The notes beneath the pieces are model-generated. The model did not search any database. It was not told the origin of the DNA and saw only the letters and a program-made list of their open reading frames with translations. The translations under genes and the position numbers were made by a program. Below are positions 14,422 through 24,273 of a stretch of DNA of 64,000 bases, in pieces. Source of the stretch: Campylobacter sp. RM16189 (GTDB taxonomy: Bacteria; Campylobacterota; Campylobacteria; Campylobacterales; Campylobacteraceae); contig NZ_LIWR01000002.1 in assembly GCF_012978815.1 (NCBI RefSeq), positions 1-64,000 on the forward strand, given 5' to 3'. Every line of letters begins with the position of its first letter. The first letter of the stretch is position 1.

Positions 14422-14941
14422 TCTTGTAGAAGTCGGCATACTCGGTAAAAGCGTCGGCTTAAAAGGATTTCTTAAGCTTCATGATAAGAGCGATTTCCCT
14501 AAGCAATTTAAAAAAGACGCGAAATTTATAGATAAAGACGGTAATGAGCTAGTTGTAAAAAGCTTCAATAGTGCAAATAGCTCTATCCTTTTTTATGATT
14601 TTGAAGATGTTGATTTGGCTAAAACTCTCACAAATAGCACGATATACACAACCAAGGAACTTACTAGGCAAACCTGTAAGCTAAAAAAAGATGAGTTTTT
14701 TTACTTTGATATTTTAGGTTGTAAAATTTGTGAAAACGAGCAAATTTTAGGAGTAGTTGAAGATATAGAAGATGCGAGCGCAAATCATCTTTTTTATATA
14801 AAAACAGATGAAGAGCTTGTGCAAAAAGGACTTGCTAATAATTTTTACATCCCTTATATAAACGCCTACATAGAAAAAATAGATATAGAAAACAAGATAA
14901 TTTACACCAAAAACGCTCTTTTAATCTTAAAAAATTCATGA
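14411..14941 (+). CDS. rimM: Ribosome maturation factor RimM
   Basis: RimM helps assemble the head of the 30S subunit and binds uS19. The 176-aa protein has the N-terminal RimM barrel ([18 protein letters not shown]) and a C-terminal PRC-barrel-like domain (from about 95, with DILGCKI and [12 protein letters not shown]). The best start is TTG 14411, within khpA; no ATG occurs before the conserved start. Its stop overlaps trmD. Confidence 0.93.
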   Translation: MKSDLVEVGILGKSVGLKGFLKLHDKSDFPKQFKKDAKFIDKDGNELVVKSFNSANSSILFYDFEDVDLAKTLTNSTIYTTKELTRQTCKLKKDEFFYFDILGCKICENEQILGVVEDIEDASANHLFYIKTDEELVQKGLANNFYIPYINAYIEKIDIENKIIYTKNALLILKNS

Positions 14942-15645
14942 TCAAATTCACTTTTATCACGCTTTTTGAAAATTTGATGAAGCCTTATTTTACGGACTCA
15001 ATTTTAGGTCGTGCAACTAGTGAAGAATTAATAAAACTAGAGTTTATAAATCCAAGAGAATTTAGCAAAGATAAACATAAAAAAGTTGATGAATATATGA
15101 TAGGCGGTGGAGCGGGACTTCTTATGAGTGCTCAACCGCTTGAGGACGCTATAAAATTTGTAAAAGCAAAAAACTTAAATACTCATATTGTTTTTTTAAC
15201 CCCTGCTGCTAAAAAATTTGAACAAAACGATGCAAAAAGACTTGTCAAAAAAGATCATATCTGCTTTATCTGTGGAAGATATGAGGGGTTTGATGAGCGT
15301 ATGGTGGAAAAATATGCAGATGAGGTGTTTTGTATAGGTGATTTTATCTTAACCGGAGGAGAGCTGCCGGCACTTTGTCTTGCTGACGCGATTTCAAGAA
15401 ATGTAAGCGGTGTTTTGGGCAATGATGAAAGCTTAAGTGAAGAGAGTTTTGAGCTTGGATTGCTTGAATCGCCCGCGTTTACAAAGCCAAATATCTATGA
15501 AAATTTAAATGTTGTTTCAGATTTTTTAAAGGGAAATCATGCTAAAATCAAGGCTTTAAAAAATGATATGGCGTGCTTCAAAACTAGGTTTTTCCGTCCT
15601 GATTTATACCGAAAATACAAGCCGCTAATGAAGGATAAAAGATGA
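14938..15645 (+). CDS. trmD: tRNA (guanine-37-N1)-methyltransferase
   Basis: TrmD methylates G37 next to the anticodon of tRNAs reading CNN codons, preventing frameshifts. The 235-aa protein contains the SPOUT trefoil knot: [37 protein letters not shown] and [17 protein letters not shown] 14938 overlaps the end of rimM and the stop overlaps rplS, so the three are translationally coupled. Confidence 0.98.
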   Translation: MIKFTFITLFENLMKPYFTDSILGRATSEELIKLEFINPREFSKDKHKKVDEYMIGGGAGLLMSAQPLEDAIKFVKAKNLNTHIVFLTPAAKKFEQNDAKRLVKKDHICFICGRYEGFDERMVEKYADEVFCIGDFILTGGELPALCLADAISRNVSGVLGNDESLSEESFELGLLESPAFTKPNIYENLNVVSDFLKGNHAKIKALKNDMACFKTRFFRPDLYRKYKPLMKDKR

Positions 15646-15998
15646 GAAATAAGTATATTGAAGCATTTGAAAATGCTCAAATAGCAAGCAAGTCTGTGCC
15701 TGAATTTCGTGCCGGCGACACACTTCGTGTAGCTATCCGTATCAAAGAGGGCGATAAAACTAGGGTTCAAAATTTTGAAGGTGTATGTATAGCTAGACGT
15801 GGAAGCGGTACAGGCGAGACCTTTATGATTAGAAAAATAGGCGCAAACAGTGTAGGTGTAGAGAGAATTTTCCCTATTTACAGCGATAGCCTTGAGAGCA
15901 TAACTGTTTTAAGACGTGGACGTGTAAGACGTGCAAAACTATTCTATCTACGTGATAGACGTGGTAAATCTGCACGTATTAGAGAGCTTAAAAAGTAA
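15642..15998 (+). CDS. rplS: 50S ribosomal protein bL19
   Basis: The 118-aa protein has the bL19 pattern: [27 protein letters not shown], then [14 protein letters not shown] and the basic end [22 protein letters not shown]. It sits at the subunit interface of the large ribosomal subunit. It is the last gene of the rpsP block; a hairpin follows. Confidence 0.98.
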   Translation: MRNKYIEAFENAQIASKSVPEFRAGDTLRVAIRIKEGDKTRVQNFEGVCIARRGSGTGETFMIRKIGANSVGVERIFPIYSDSLESITVLRRGRVRRAKLFYLRDRRGKSARIRELKK

Positions 15999-16019
15999 AA
16001 TTTATTATTTCTTAATAAA

Positions 16020-16046
16020 GGGTGAAATTTATGCAAAATTTCACCC
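16020..16046 (+). terminator. Terminator after rplS
   Basis: GGGTGAAATTT (16020-16030) and AAATTTCACCC (16036-16046) form a perfect 11-bp stem with a 5-nt loop, 21 bases after the rplS stop. The following bases (ATATTCT) make only a poor U-tract. Confidence 0.7.
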
Positions 16047-16719
16047 ATATTCTACATAATATTCTAATTTAATCGATTTAGCTATCATAATACACTTTTT
16101 TATCAATTAGGTAATTAAACTATCTGTACCTATTTTTATACTAAAAACTATTATTTACATACTAAATACTACTAAAATTTTTAAAATATTCAAATTTTAA
16201 TACAATATTTTTAACTGTTATAAAGGTTGCTTGGTATATTATTTTTGAAATTGAAATTTCATTTTTGTAGAGTTACTTATCCGTTACTTTGCAATAATTT
16301 TAATAGGATATATATAGGTTTTGATATCGTATCGCAAATTGTATTGATACTTTTATAAATTTCTATTTTAAATATACTAATATTCTACTTTAAATTTATA
16401 TTAATAATACTATCAAGATTTGTTAAAATATATTTTAGATTTTAAGTGTGTTTTGGTAGCTTTTATAAAGTGTAATTACCCTAAAATACTCTTATATAGA
16501 TCAATTATTTAATTTAATTAAGGCAGTATATATATTGATATGCTAAATCAAAATATATTTAATCTTTTTAAAGCTTTATCTAATATTAATGAGCTTATTT
16601 TCTAATAATTATAAATATTTTTAAAAATAAAAATAAAGAAAAAATTAATAGTTTAATTTAAAAATTATGAAATTTGTAGTATAGTTTCAGTAATCAAAAT
16701 TTTTTTAAAGGAGACCGTT
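16047..16719. other. Long AT-rich non-coding region upstream of aspA
   Basis: About 670 bases of extremely AT-rich sequence lie between the rplS terminator and aspA. No frame on either strand looks coding. A TATAGT at 16680-16685, 34 bases before aspA, is the best -10 candidate, and AAAGGAG lies before the start. The unusual length suggests binding sites for regulators of aspartate or anaerobic metabolism, or an unrecognised small RNA, but I cannot point to a specific site. Confidence 0.6.
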
Positions 16720-18120
16720 ATGGGTTTTAGAAAAGAACATGATTTTATAGGTGAGCTTGAGATCTCTAACGATGTTTATTATGGTGTTCAAACTTTTAGA
16801 GCACTTGAGAACTTCCATATGAGCGGAAGAAAACTTAGTGACTATCCTTATTTTATAAAAGCCTTCGCTCAAATTAAAAAAGCTGCTGCACTTGCAAACA
16901 AAGAGGTTGGTGTACTTGACGCAGCTAAAGCCGACGCTATAGCAAAAGCTTGCGATAGATTGATTGCAGGAGAATTCCAAGATCAGTTCGTAGTTGATAT
17001 GATTCAAGGTGGCGCAGGAACTTCTACAAATATGAATTCAAATGAGGTTATTACAAATATTGCGCTTGAGAGCATGGGACACAAAAAAGGTGAATATCAA
17101 TATCTTCACCCAAATGACCACACAAACCTAGGTCAAAGTACAAACGATACATATCCAAGCTCTATCAAAGTAGCCGCTTATGCAAAACTAACAGATCTTC
17201 TAAAGGCTATGGAGCTTCTTAAAACAGAACTTGAAATAAAAGCAAAAGATTTTAAAGATATTATAAAAATGGGTAGAACCGAGCTTGAGGATGCCGTTCC
17301 TACAACACTTGGAAATACATTTAACGCATTTGCAAGCTACATCAAAAGCGATATAGAAAAAATTACAGCTGCTAGAGAGTCAATGACATATCTAAATATG
17401 GGCGCAACAGCTATCGGAACAGGTATTAACTGCCACCCAGACTACAAAGCTTCTGTTCATAAAATTCTAAGCCAAATTACAGGCGTAAACTTCAAACCAG
17501 CAGATGATTTCATAGCAGCCACTCAAGATACTGCTGATTTTGTTCATGTAAGTGGTGCACTAAAAACTGCTGCTGTTAGACTTAGTAAGATAGCAAACGA
17601 CCTTCGTTTGATGAACTCTGGTCCAAGATGCGGTCTTGGTGAGATAAATTTACCTCAAATGCAACCAGGAAGCTCAATTATGCCAGGTAAGGTAAATCCT
17701 GTTATAGCTGAGGTTGTTGGAGAGGCTTGCTATGAGGTAATCGGCAATGATGTAACAATCATGCTTTGCTCAGAGAGAGGTGAATTTGAGCTAAATGCGT
17801 TTGAGCCAGGAATCGCTTATGGTCTATTTAACTCTATATTCATCCTAGAAAACGCTATGAAAACTCTAGCTGAAAAAGCTATCAGAAAACTAACTGCAAA
17901 CCCTGAGGCTTGCTTAAAATCAGTTCTTGGATCTGTTGGTATAGTTACAGCATTTAACCCTTATATCGGATATGAGAAATCTGCAAGTATTGCCAAAGAA
18001 GCTCTTCAAACAGGTAAAGCAGTTGGAGATATCTGCCTAGAGAGAGGCTATCTAAGCAAAGAAGAAATTGATAAAATTTTAGAGCCTAAAAATATGTTAA
18101 ACCCTCATATGGGTAAATAA
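16720..18120 (+). CDS. aspA: Aspartate ammonia-lyase
   Basis: AspA splits L-aspartate into fumarate and ammonia. In Campylobacter this is a main route of amino-acid catabolism and supplies fumarate as electron acceptor under low oxygen. The 466-aa length is normal. Key segments are GAGTSTNMNSNEVI, NDHTNLGQSTNDTYPSS, GRTELEDAVPTTLG and the superfamily signature GSSIMPGKVNPV with the catalytic Ser loop. A hairpin terminator separates it from dcuA, so dcuA is either read through or expressed separately. Confidence 0.97.
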   Translation: MGFRKEHDFIGELEISNDVYYGVQTFRALENFHMSGRKLSDYPYFIKAFAQIKKAAALANKEVGVLDAAKADAIAKACDRLIAGEFQDQFVVDMIQGGAGTSTNMNSNEVITNIALESMGHKKGEYQYLHPNDHTNLGQSTNDTYPSSIKVAAYAKLTDLLKAMELLKTELEIKAKDFKDIIKMGRTELEDAVPTTLGNTFNAFASYIKSDIEKITAARESMTYLNMGATAIGTGINCHPDYKASVHKILSQITGVNFKPADDFIAATQDTADFVHVSGALKTAAVRLSKIANDLRLMNSGPRCGLGEINLPQMQPGSSIMPGKVNPVIAEVVGEACYEVIGNDVTIMLCSERGEFELNAFEPGIAYGLFNSIFILENAMKTLAEKAIRKLTANPEACLKSVLGSVGIVTAFNPYIGYEKSASIAKEALQTGKAVGDICLERGYLSKEEIDKILEPKNMLNPHMGK

Positions 18121-18128
18121 ATTTAATT

Positions 18129-18157
18129 AAACACGCCAAATTTATTTTGGCGTGTTT
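18129..18157 (+). terminator. Terminator or attenuator between aspA and dcuA
   Basis: AAACACGCCAAA (18129-18140) and TTTGGCGTGTTT (18146-18157) make a perfect 12-bp stem with a 5-nt loop, eight bases after the aspA stop. The last bases of the arm give a short T-run. Confidence 0.85.
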
Positions 18158-18198
18158 AAGATTTGTGTTTTGAAATAAATCTTTATAAAGGAGTTTTT

Positions 18199-19542
18199 AT
18201 GGATATAATGCTGATTTTACAGATTATAGTCCTATTCGGAGGTATCTACCTAGGTGTTAAGCTAGGTGGTATGGCTGTTGGCTACGCAGGTGGTCTTGGT
18301 GTCGTTGTTTTAGCGATACTTGGTATGAAGGTAGAGATGAAGGGTATTCCTATTGATGTTGTCCTTATCATCGCTTCTGTTATATCTGCTATTACAGCTA
18401 TGCAAGTTGCTGGTGGTCTTGATTATCTTGTTCAGGTTGCATCTAAAATTTTACGCAAAAATCCAAAGCAAATCAACTACTTGGCCCCTACTGTTACGTA
18501 TATGCTAACAATGTTTGCAGGAACAGGTCACACAGCTTTTTCAATGCTTCCTGTTATTACAGAAGTTGCTAAGGGACAAAATATTAAACCTTCAGCACCT
18601 CTTGCACTTTCTGTTGTTTCATCTCAGGTTGCAATTACCGCAAGCCCGATTTCAGCTGCTTTCGTTGCTATGACAGGTGTTGTCGAGCCACTTGGTGTTA
18701 GCTATCCGATGCTACTATTTATATGCGTCTCTACAACATTTGTTGCTATGCTTGCAACTGCATTCTTTGTAAATAAATTTTACGATTTAGATCTTTCAAA
18801 AGACCCAATCTACCAAGAGAGACTTGCAAAAGGTCTAGTAGAAGAGGTTAAAGATGCTGAGTATAAAGAGCTTAAACCATATGCGAAGAAATCTGTTGCA
18901 ATATTTGGTATAGGCGTTTTAATAGTTGTTGCTTATGCATTGCTTATTTCAAAAAGTTTAGGACTGATTCAAAACCCAATCCTAACAAGAGATAACGCAA
19001 TTATCAGCTTTATGCTAACAATAGGCTTTATGATTGTTGTACTTTGCAAGGTTGATACAGGTAAACTACTTTCAACAAGCACATTCCAAAGCGGTATGAA
19101 CGCAATCATCTGCGTTATCGGTATCGCATGGCTTGGAACAACATTTGTTAACGGTCACCTTGAAGGCATTAAAGATGTAGCTAAAAGCGTGGTTACTCAG
19201 TATCCATTTATTTTGGCTGTGGCGCTTTACTTCCTAAGTTCCTTGCTATACTCTCAAGCTGCTACAACTCGTGTTATGATGCCTGCTATTGCAGTTGCTC
19301 TTGGTATGACAAGCCCTGAAAATTCACAAAATGTTTGGATTCTAGTTGCTTCATTTGCAGCTGTTTCAGGACTATTCGTTCTACCTACATACCCTACAAC
19401 ACTAGGTGCTATCGCAATGGATGATACAGGAACTACAAAAGTTGGTAAATTTGTATTTAACCATTCATTCTTTATTCCTGGTACAATCATGGTTGCGATC
19501 TCAGTTGCGCTAGGATTTTTAATAGCTCCTGTTCTTATATAA
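18199..19542 (+). CDS. dcuA: Anaerobic C4-dicarboxylate transporter
   Basis: This Dcu-family inner-membrane carrier exchanges aspartate, fumarate, malate and succinate. The 447-aa protein has about ten to twelve hydrophobic helices. Family stretches include FAGTGHTAFSMLPVI, SVVSSQVAITASPISAAFVAM and LPTYPTTLGAIAMDDTGTTKVG. The start is placed at ATG 18199 (MDIMLILQIIVLFGG), which has AAAGGAG upstream; the frame extends to 18163 without support. With AspA it forms an aspartate-in, succinate-out module for fumarate respiration. Confidence 0.95.
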   Translation: MDIMLILQIIVLFGGIYLGVKLGGMAVGYAGGLGVVVLAILGMKVEMKGIPIDVVLIIASVISAITAMQVAGGLDYLVQVASKILRKNPKQINYLAPTVTYMLTMFAGTGHTAFSMLPVITEVAKGQNIKPSAPLALSVVSSQVAITASPISAAFVAMTGVVEPLGVSYPMLLFICVSTTFVAMLATAFFVNKFYDLDLSKDPIYQERLAKGLVEEVKDAEYKELKPYAKKSVAIFGIGVLIVVAYALLISKSLGLIQNPILTRDNAIISFMLTIGFMIVVLCKVDTGKLLSTSTFQSGMNAIICVIGIAWLGTTFVNGHLEGIKDVAKSVVTQYPFILAVALYFLSSLLYSQAATTRVMMPAIAVALGMTSPENSQNVWILVASFAAVSGLFVLPTYPTTLGAIAMDDTGTTKVGKFVFNHSFFIPGTIMVAISVALGFLIAPVLI

Positions 19543-19558
19543 GGACAAACTAATTTTT

Positions 19559-19584
19559 GCCAAGAGATACTCTCTTGGCTTTTT
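19559..19584 (+). terminator. dcuA terminator
   Basis: GCCAAGAGA and TCTCTTGGC form a perfect 9-bp stem with a 3-nt loop followed by TTTTT, a classic rho-independent terminator 16 bases after the dcuA stop. Confidence 0.92.
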
Positions 19585-19604
19585 AAATTTTAAAGGATAA
19601 TAAG

Positions 19605-20288
19605 ATGAAAAGAGTTGGAATTTTAGGCGGAATGGGACCACTTGCCACTATAGATTTATATGCTAAGATAGTTGAACTTACAGATGCCAAAAAAGATCAA
19701 GATAATATACCTATAATCATCGATAATTATCCACAAATTCCAGACAGAACCGCCTATATACTTCACGGCGGAGAAGATCCATTTCCTTTTATGAAAGAGG
19801 CTGCTTTAAGGCTTAAAAACGCAGGATGTGAAGCGGTTTTTATGGCGTGCAATACTGCTCATTATTTTGCTGATAGGCTTGTAGAAGAGACTGGGATTAA
19901 TCTACTTCATATAGCAAGCATTGCCGTAGACGCGATTAAAAAAGAGTACCCAAATGCTAAAAAAATAGCCGTTATAGCGACAACAGGAACTACAAAGGCT
20001 AAAATTTACGAGAACAAGCTTGTAGAAAATGGCTTTGAGTGTGTGCAAATCCCAGAAAATTTACTTGAAAATATAATGGATTGTATCTATAAAGGCGCGA
20101 AAGCAAATAAGCTAAAAGAGTATGTTGAGCTTTTTAATGATACTATAGATCAAGTCCAAGCCGATGTTTATATAGCTGCTTGTACCGAAATACCGCTATT
20201 TTTGCCTTATGCAAAGAAAAAAGATAAATTTGTTGATGCGACTCTTGAGCTTGCTAAGGCTGCCGTAAAATTTAGTCTTGAGAAATAG
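19605..20288 (+). CDS. Aspartate/glutamate racemase family protein (probable aspartate racemase)
   Basis: The 227-aa enzyme belongs to the cofactor-independent Asp/Glu/hydantoin racemases. The two catalytic cysteines are seen in FMACNTAHYF and AACTEIPLFL, and the N-terminal phosphate-like loop is GILGGMGPLATIDLY. Proteins of this form usually racemise aspartate. Its place after aspA and dcuA suggests that it converts D-aspartate, for example from peptidoglycan or the medium, to the L form for AspA. The strong terminator before it and AAAGGA at its start suggest its own promoter or partial read-through. Confidence 0.85.
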   Translation: MKRVGILGGMGPLATIDLYAKIVELTDAKKDQDNIPIIIDNYPQIPDRTAYILHGGEDPFPFMKEAALRLKNAGCEAVFMACNTAHYFADRLVEETGINLLHIASIAVDAIKKEYPNAKKIAVIATTGTTKAKIYENKLVENGFECVQIPENLLENIMDCIYKGAKANKLKEYVELFNDTIDQVQADVYIAACTEIPLFLPYAKKKDKFVDATLELAKAAVKFSLEK

Positions 20289-20397
20289 ATATTTTATACT
20301 AGCTAGCTTACTTACTGCTTTTAACATATACATTTAAACGCCTATTAAAACAAATTTCTATAAAATTTATATTAATACAAATTTTAAAAGGCATTAG

Positions 20398-20787
20398 ATG
20401 TCTCATTTTGAATTCGCAAGCTCATATTTTGGTGCTTTTGTAATACTTATTTTGTCAATTGTAGTATTTTGCTTGATTGTGTTTTTATCAAGCAAAATAG
20501 GTAGTAAAATGGCAAATAAAAACTCGGAGCGTCTAAAACTATCTATTTATGAGTGCGGACCAGAGGTTATCAAGCAACCAAATAGGATAAATATTCACTA
20601 TTTTTTATACGCTATCTTGTTTGTGCTTTTCGATGTTGAGGTTATATTTATGTTTCCTTGGGCTGTGGATTTTAAAATTTTAGGATTATTTGGATTTATT
20701 GAGATGGCATTTTTCATCATACTGTTATCGATAGGATTTATCTATGCATGGGGCAAAGGAGCGTTTACGTGGCAAGACATCAGATAA
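20398..20787 (+). CDS. nuoA: NADH-quinone oxidoreductase-type complex I subunit A
   Basis: The 129-aa membrane subunit has three transmembrane helices (about 10-32, 63-85, 92-115). The conserved loop [32 protein letters not shown] places the Cys loop at the quinone-site entrance. It opens the 14-gene complex I operon. An A/T-rich spacer of 109 bases precedes it. The 3' end overlaps nuoB by 19 bases. Confidence 0.95.
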   Translation: MSHFEFASSYFGAFVILILSIVVFCLIVFLSSKIGSKMANKNSERLKLSIYECGPEVIKQPNRINIHYFLYAILFVLFDVEVIFMFPWAVDFKILGLFGFIEMAFFIILLSIGFIYAWGKGAFTWQDIR

Positions 20788-21278
20788 ATTATGCACAAAA
20801 CGGCGGTTTGCCGGTGGTGCTTACTACGGTTGATAAGCTTGTGCAATGGGGCAGGAGCAACTCGCTTTGGGCACTTAGCTATGGGCTTGCGTGTTGTGCG
20901 ATAGAGATGATGGCAAGCGGAGCCAGCAGATATGACTTTGATAGGTTTGGAACGATTTTTAGAGCCTCTCCTAGACACTCTGAAGTAATGATAATAGCCG
21001 GAACTCTCACTAAAAAGCATGCTGAGTTTACACGTAGGCTATATGACCAGATGGCTGAGCCAAAATGGGTCATATCGATGGGAAGCTGCGCAAATACCGG
21101 AGGTATGTTTAATACATATTCAACTGTGCAAGGAGTTGACCGCATAATCCCAGTTGATATATATCTGCCAGGATGTGCGCCTAGGCCAGAAACTCTTCAA
21201 TATGCGCTAATGATACTTCAAAAAAAGATTCGCAAAGAGAGTCCGTTTAGGGCGCAAGCTCCAAAAAGGTTGGTCTGA
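20769..21278 (+). CDS. nuoB: Complex I subunit B (cluster N2 carrier)
   Basis: NuoB carries the terminal [4Fe-4S] cluster N2, which hands electrons to quinone. The Cys ligands appear in [20 protein letters not shown] and [10 protein letters not shown]. The start is set at GTG 20769 ([13 protein letters not shown], 169 aa) with AAGGAG upstream within nuoA; an ATG further upstream at 20748 would add seven residues not seen in the family. Confidence 0.95.
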   Translation: MARHQINYAQNGGLPVVLTTVDKLVQWGRSNSLWALSYGLACCAIEMMASGASRYDFDRFGTIFRASPRHSEVMIIAGTLTKKHAEFTRRLYDQMAEPKWVISMGSCANTGGMFNTYSTVQGVDRIIPVDIYLPGCAPRPETLQYALMILQKKIRKESPFRAQAPKRLV

Positions 21279-22072
21279 TGAGAGAGTATCAAGATAGAAA
21301 AAACGCTCAAAAAAAGCACTATTATAAGGATTCATTTTATGTTGCAGAACAAACTAGGAAATTTGATGCGCAAGAGAGTGAATTTAGTGAGGATTTAAAG
21401 GCTTTAAACTCTGAAAATTTAGAAATTTTAGACTCATATGTAGAGCTTGGTCAATTTGTAGTCTATGTAAAAAGTAGTGAAAATTTAAAAGCCCTTAGGA
21501 TATTTAAATCTCTTGGATACGAGGTATTATCTGAAATTTCGGCGGTTGATTTTATTTCTCAAAAGGGTGGCTTTGAGGTTTTTTATCAGCTTTTGTCTAT
21601 ATCAAATAAAAAAAGAGCGCGAGTAAAATGCTTTGTAAAAAAAGCCGAAATGCTTAAAAGTGTGGTTGAAATTTACAAAAGTGCCAATTGGTCAGAGCGA
21701 GAGATGTATGATATGTTTGGAATTTTTATACAAAACCATCCTAATTTAAAGCGTCTTATAATGCCTGATGATTGGCATTCGCACCCTCTTTTAAAGAGCT
21801 ATCCGTTGCATGGAGATGAACATGCCAGATGGTATGAGGTTGATAAAATTTTCGGTCGTGAATATCGCGAGATAATAGGTCCTGAGAATAGAGATAGCGC
21901 CAAAATAGATAGTAAGGATACGTTTAATTTTGGGCGAATCTATCACGAGGTTGAGCGTGGAGCCAAGCCAAGAGATGAGAAAATTTTGCAAGAGTATCAA
22001 GAAGATGGCGGTGTAGCCTTTGTTAAGCGCGCAAAACGCGGTAGTAGTAAAATTTTAGAAAAAAGACCTTAG
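21278..22072 (+). CDS. nuoC: Complex I subunit C
   Basis: The 264-aa protein is the 30-kDa-type subunit of the hydrophilic arm. The family core is [30 protein letters not shown] followed by KSYPLHGDE. The N-terminal 60 residues are charged and poorly conserved, and the C-terminal 50 residues extend past the core, which makes it longer than many homologues. It is separate from NuoD, unlike the fused enteric NuoCD. The start shares a base with the nuoB stop. Confidence 0.93.
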   Translation: MREYQDRKNAQKKHYYKDSFYVAEQTRKFDAQESEFSEDLKALNSENLEILDSYVELGQFVVYVKSSENLKALRIFKSLGYEVLSEISAVDFISQKGGFEVFYQLLSISNKKRARVKCFVKKAEMLKSVVEIYKSANWSEREMYDMFGIFIQNHPNLKRLIMPDDWHSHPLLKSYPLHGDEHARWYEVDKIFGREYREIIGPENRDSAKIDSKDTFNFGRIYHEVERGAKPRDEKILQEYQEDGGVAFVKRAKRGSSKILEKRP

Positions 22073-22073
22073 A

Positions 22074-23300
22074 ATGCAAAATCCAAGCAAGCTCAGACCG
22101 TTTTTTGAAAATATAGAATTTGAAGAAAATAACGGAAAGATGATACTAAATTTCGGTCCTCAACACCCTTCTGCGCATGGTCAGCTAAAGCTTGTGCTTG
22201 AGCTTGACGGCGAAAAGGTGGTGCGTGCTATGCCTGAGATAGGCTTCATGCATAGAGGTGTTGAGAAGATGGCTGAAAATATGACCTTTCAGGAGTTTTT
22301 GCCTGTAACTGATAGGGTTGATTATATAGCATCAAGTGCAAATAATTATGCCTTGTGTGCGGCGGTTGAGAAGCTTTGCGATATCGAGGTGCCTAGAAGA
22401 GCTCAGATAATAAGAACCATGCTTTTGGAGCTAAACCGCATAAGCTCGCATCTTCTGTTTTTAGCCACTCACGCGCTTGATGTTGGTGCAATGACCGTGT
22501 TTTTATACGCCTTTAGAGAGCGTGAGTATATTTTGGATTTGATTGAAAAATATTGTGGTGCTAGACTTACGCACTCAAGCATTAAGATAGGCGGAGTATT
22601 TCTTGATCTACCTAGCGGCTGGACTGAGGAACTGCTGGCATTTTGTAATAAATTTCCAAGCGATATAGCCACTTATGAGGGACTTTTAAGCGAGAATAGA
22701 ATTTGGCGTATGAGACTTGAGGGAGTTGGTGTTTTAAGCCGTGAAAACGCTCTGAGCTGGGGATGTTCAGGAGTTATGCTAAGAGCTAGCGGTGTAGAAT
22801 TTGATATTAGAAAGGCTGAGCCATATTTAGTATATGACGAGATTGATTTTGAAGTGCCATACTCAAATACCGGTGATTGCTATGCAAGATATAAGCTTTA
22901 TATGGAAGAAATGAGGCAGAGTGTAAAAATACTGCTTCAATGCGAGAAGCTTTATAATAATTCAGGGCCTGAAATTTTAGCCAATTCGCCTCAATTTGTA
23001 AGCGCCAGCAAAGAGCAGATAATGACACAAAACTACTCTTTGATGCAGCATTTTGTGCTGGTTACTCAAGGGCTTAAGGCAAAGCGTGGAGAGATTTATC
23101 ATCCTACCGAGTCGCCAAAGGGAGAGCTTGGATTTTATATTTACTCTACTGCAGAGAGTAGTCCATATCGCTTGAAAATTCGTGCTCCAAGCTTTTTTCA
23201 CTGTGCGCTTTACGAGGAGCTTTTGGTGGGGCAATATGTGGCTGATGTGGTTACTATAATAGGTAGTAGCAATATAATTTTAGGTGAAATCGATAGATGA
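22074..23300 (+). CDS. nuoD: Complex I subunit D (49-kDa type)
   Basis: NuoD forms the quinone-binding cavity with NuoB. The 408-aa protein contains [31 protein letters not shown], the [15 protein letters not shown] stretch and the C-terminal [10 protein letters not shown] and [15 protein letters not shown]. The length is normal for the family. It overlaps the next gene by 4 bases. Confidence 0.97.
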   Translation: MQNPSKLRPFFENIEFEENNGKMILNFGPQHPSAHGQLKLVLELDGEKVVRAMPEIGFMHRGVEKMAENMTFQEFLPVTDRVDYIASSANNYALCAAVEKLCDIEVPRRAQIIRTMLLELNRISSHLLFLATHALDVGAMTVFLYAFREREYILDLIEKYCGARLTHSSIKIGGVFLDLPSGWTEELLAFCNKFPSDIATYEGLLSENRIWRMRLEGVGVLSRENALSWGCSGVMLRASGVEFDIRKAEPYLVYDEIDFEVPYSNTGDCYARYKLYMEEMRQSVKILLQCEKLYNNSGPEILANSPQFVSASKEQIMTQNYSLMQHFVLVTQGLKAKRGEIYHPTESPKGELGFYIYSTAESSPYRLKIRAPSFFHCALYEELLVGQYVADVVTIIGSSNIILGEIDR

Positions 23301-23527
23301 AAAGAGTTGATTTAAGACATTTAAAAGGTGATTTTTTAAGCGAATTAAGTAATCAGGCAAAAAGGCTCAACGATGGCGAGGTCTGTATATTTTTATTTGA
23401 GCCTGTAGAGTTTGACAATATCGAAAAAAGTGTAAATTTGATACGAGAAGAGAGCTGTGAGCTTATGAATTCGCTTAAATTTAATCAGGTAGATTGGACT
23501 ATAGTAGTGAAGAAAATTAAAGGGTGA
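23297..23527 (+). CDS. Small Campylobacter complex I-associated protein (NuoE position)
   Basis: The 76-aa product occupies the place of nuoE but is less than half its length and lacks the four Cys of a NuoE [2Fe-2S] site; I see only two Cys (EVCIF and ESCEL). It matches the small protein I recall at this position in C. jejuni (Cj1575c type). It may replace the NADH-dehydrogenase module together with its neighbour. The function is inferred from position only. It is translationally coupled to nuoD. Confidence 0.75.
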   Translation: MKRVDLRHLKGDFLSELSNQAKRLNDGEVCIFLFEPVEFDNIEKSVNLIREESCELMNSLKFNQVDWTIVVKKIKG

Positions 23528-23529
23528 AT

Positions 23530-24264
23530 ATGAAATTTAAAGAGTTTAAAGGTGCAAAAACATTAAGTCTTGCAAGTCTGCTTAGTCTTCAAAATTTGAC
23601 TTTGGCAAACGAGCTAAAAAATCAAGATTTTATCTATATCTCTTGTTTTGAGGATGAAATTTTAGGCAGCAAAAGTTTAATTCGTTGCGAAATAGGATCT
23701 ATTAGCTATGTTTTAGCTCTTCTTTGCAAGTACTGCCTTGATTTTTCAAAATTTGAAAGCGACATCAAAGAGTATTTTGATGAGCTTGATGAAGGCTTTT
23801 TAAGCGGAGAGTGCAATATCGGCGAGGAGGAGTTTGAGGACCTTGCTGTTTTTATGAAAGATTGTGAAAATATCATAATCGATAGCACTTTCTTTTCACA
23901 TCCTGACTCTAAGATGATATTTGAGTGTTTAAATTTATTAAATTTAAACACCGTAGTCGCAGATAGCGATATAAAAGAGATTAAGACGGATGGAAATTTA
24001 AATGAGCTAAAAGAGCTTGAAAGCTTTGATGGAAGCGTTGTCTTTGGGCTTGTCGGAGATAGCCGTGAGCTTGTAGGATCTTCTAGCTTTGCTATTGCGG
24101 CCAAAGTAAAAGATGGAGATGAGATTAAAGTAGGAGCCAATGGACTTGATATAGAGAGAAAATTTAGACTAAATAGCGCGATGAAAGGAACTGTGGCGAT
24201 ATTTAAAGATAGTCAAATTAATGGCTACAACTTCAAAGTAGCAAAAATTAGCAAATTAGGATGA
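23530..24264 (+). CDS. Campylobacter complex I-associated protein (NuoF position)
   Basis: The 245-aa product sits where nuoF belongs but shows no FMN-binding glycine-rich loop, no NADH motif and no C-terminal Cys set of NuoF. It matches the Cj1574c-type protein I recall for Campylobacter. Sequence features are few: an acidic middle section and no membrane helix. Together with the preceding gene it is thought to let complex I take electrons from a donor other than NADH, reported to be flavodoxin in C. jejuni. ATG 23530 fits the ribosome binding site AAAGGG better than GTG 23524. Confidence 0.75.
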   Translation: MKFKEFKGAKTLSLASLLSLQNLTLANELKNQDFIYISCFEDEILGSKSLIRCEIGSISYVLALLCKYCLDFSKFESDIKEYFDELDEGFLSGECNIGEEEFEDLAVFMKDCENIIIDSTFFSHPDSKMIFECLNLLNLNTVVADSDIKEIKTDGNLNELKELESFDGSVVFGLVGDSRELVGSSSFAIAAKVKDGDEIKVGANGLDIERKFRLNSAMKGTVAIFKDSQINGYNFKVAKISKLG

Positions 24265-24273
24265 GATTATAAT

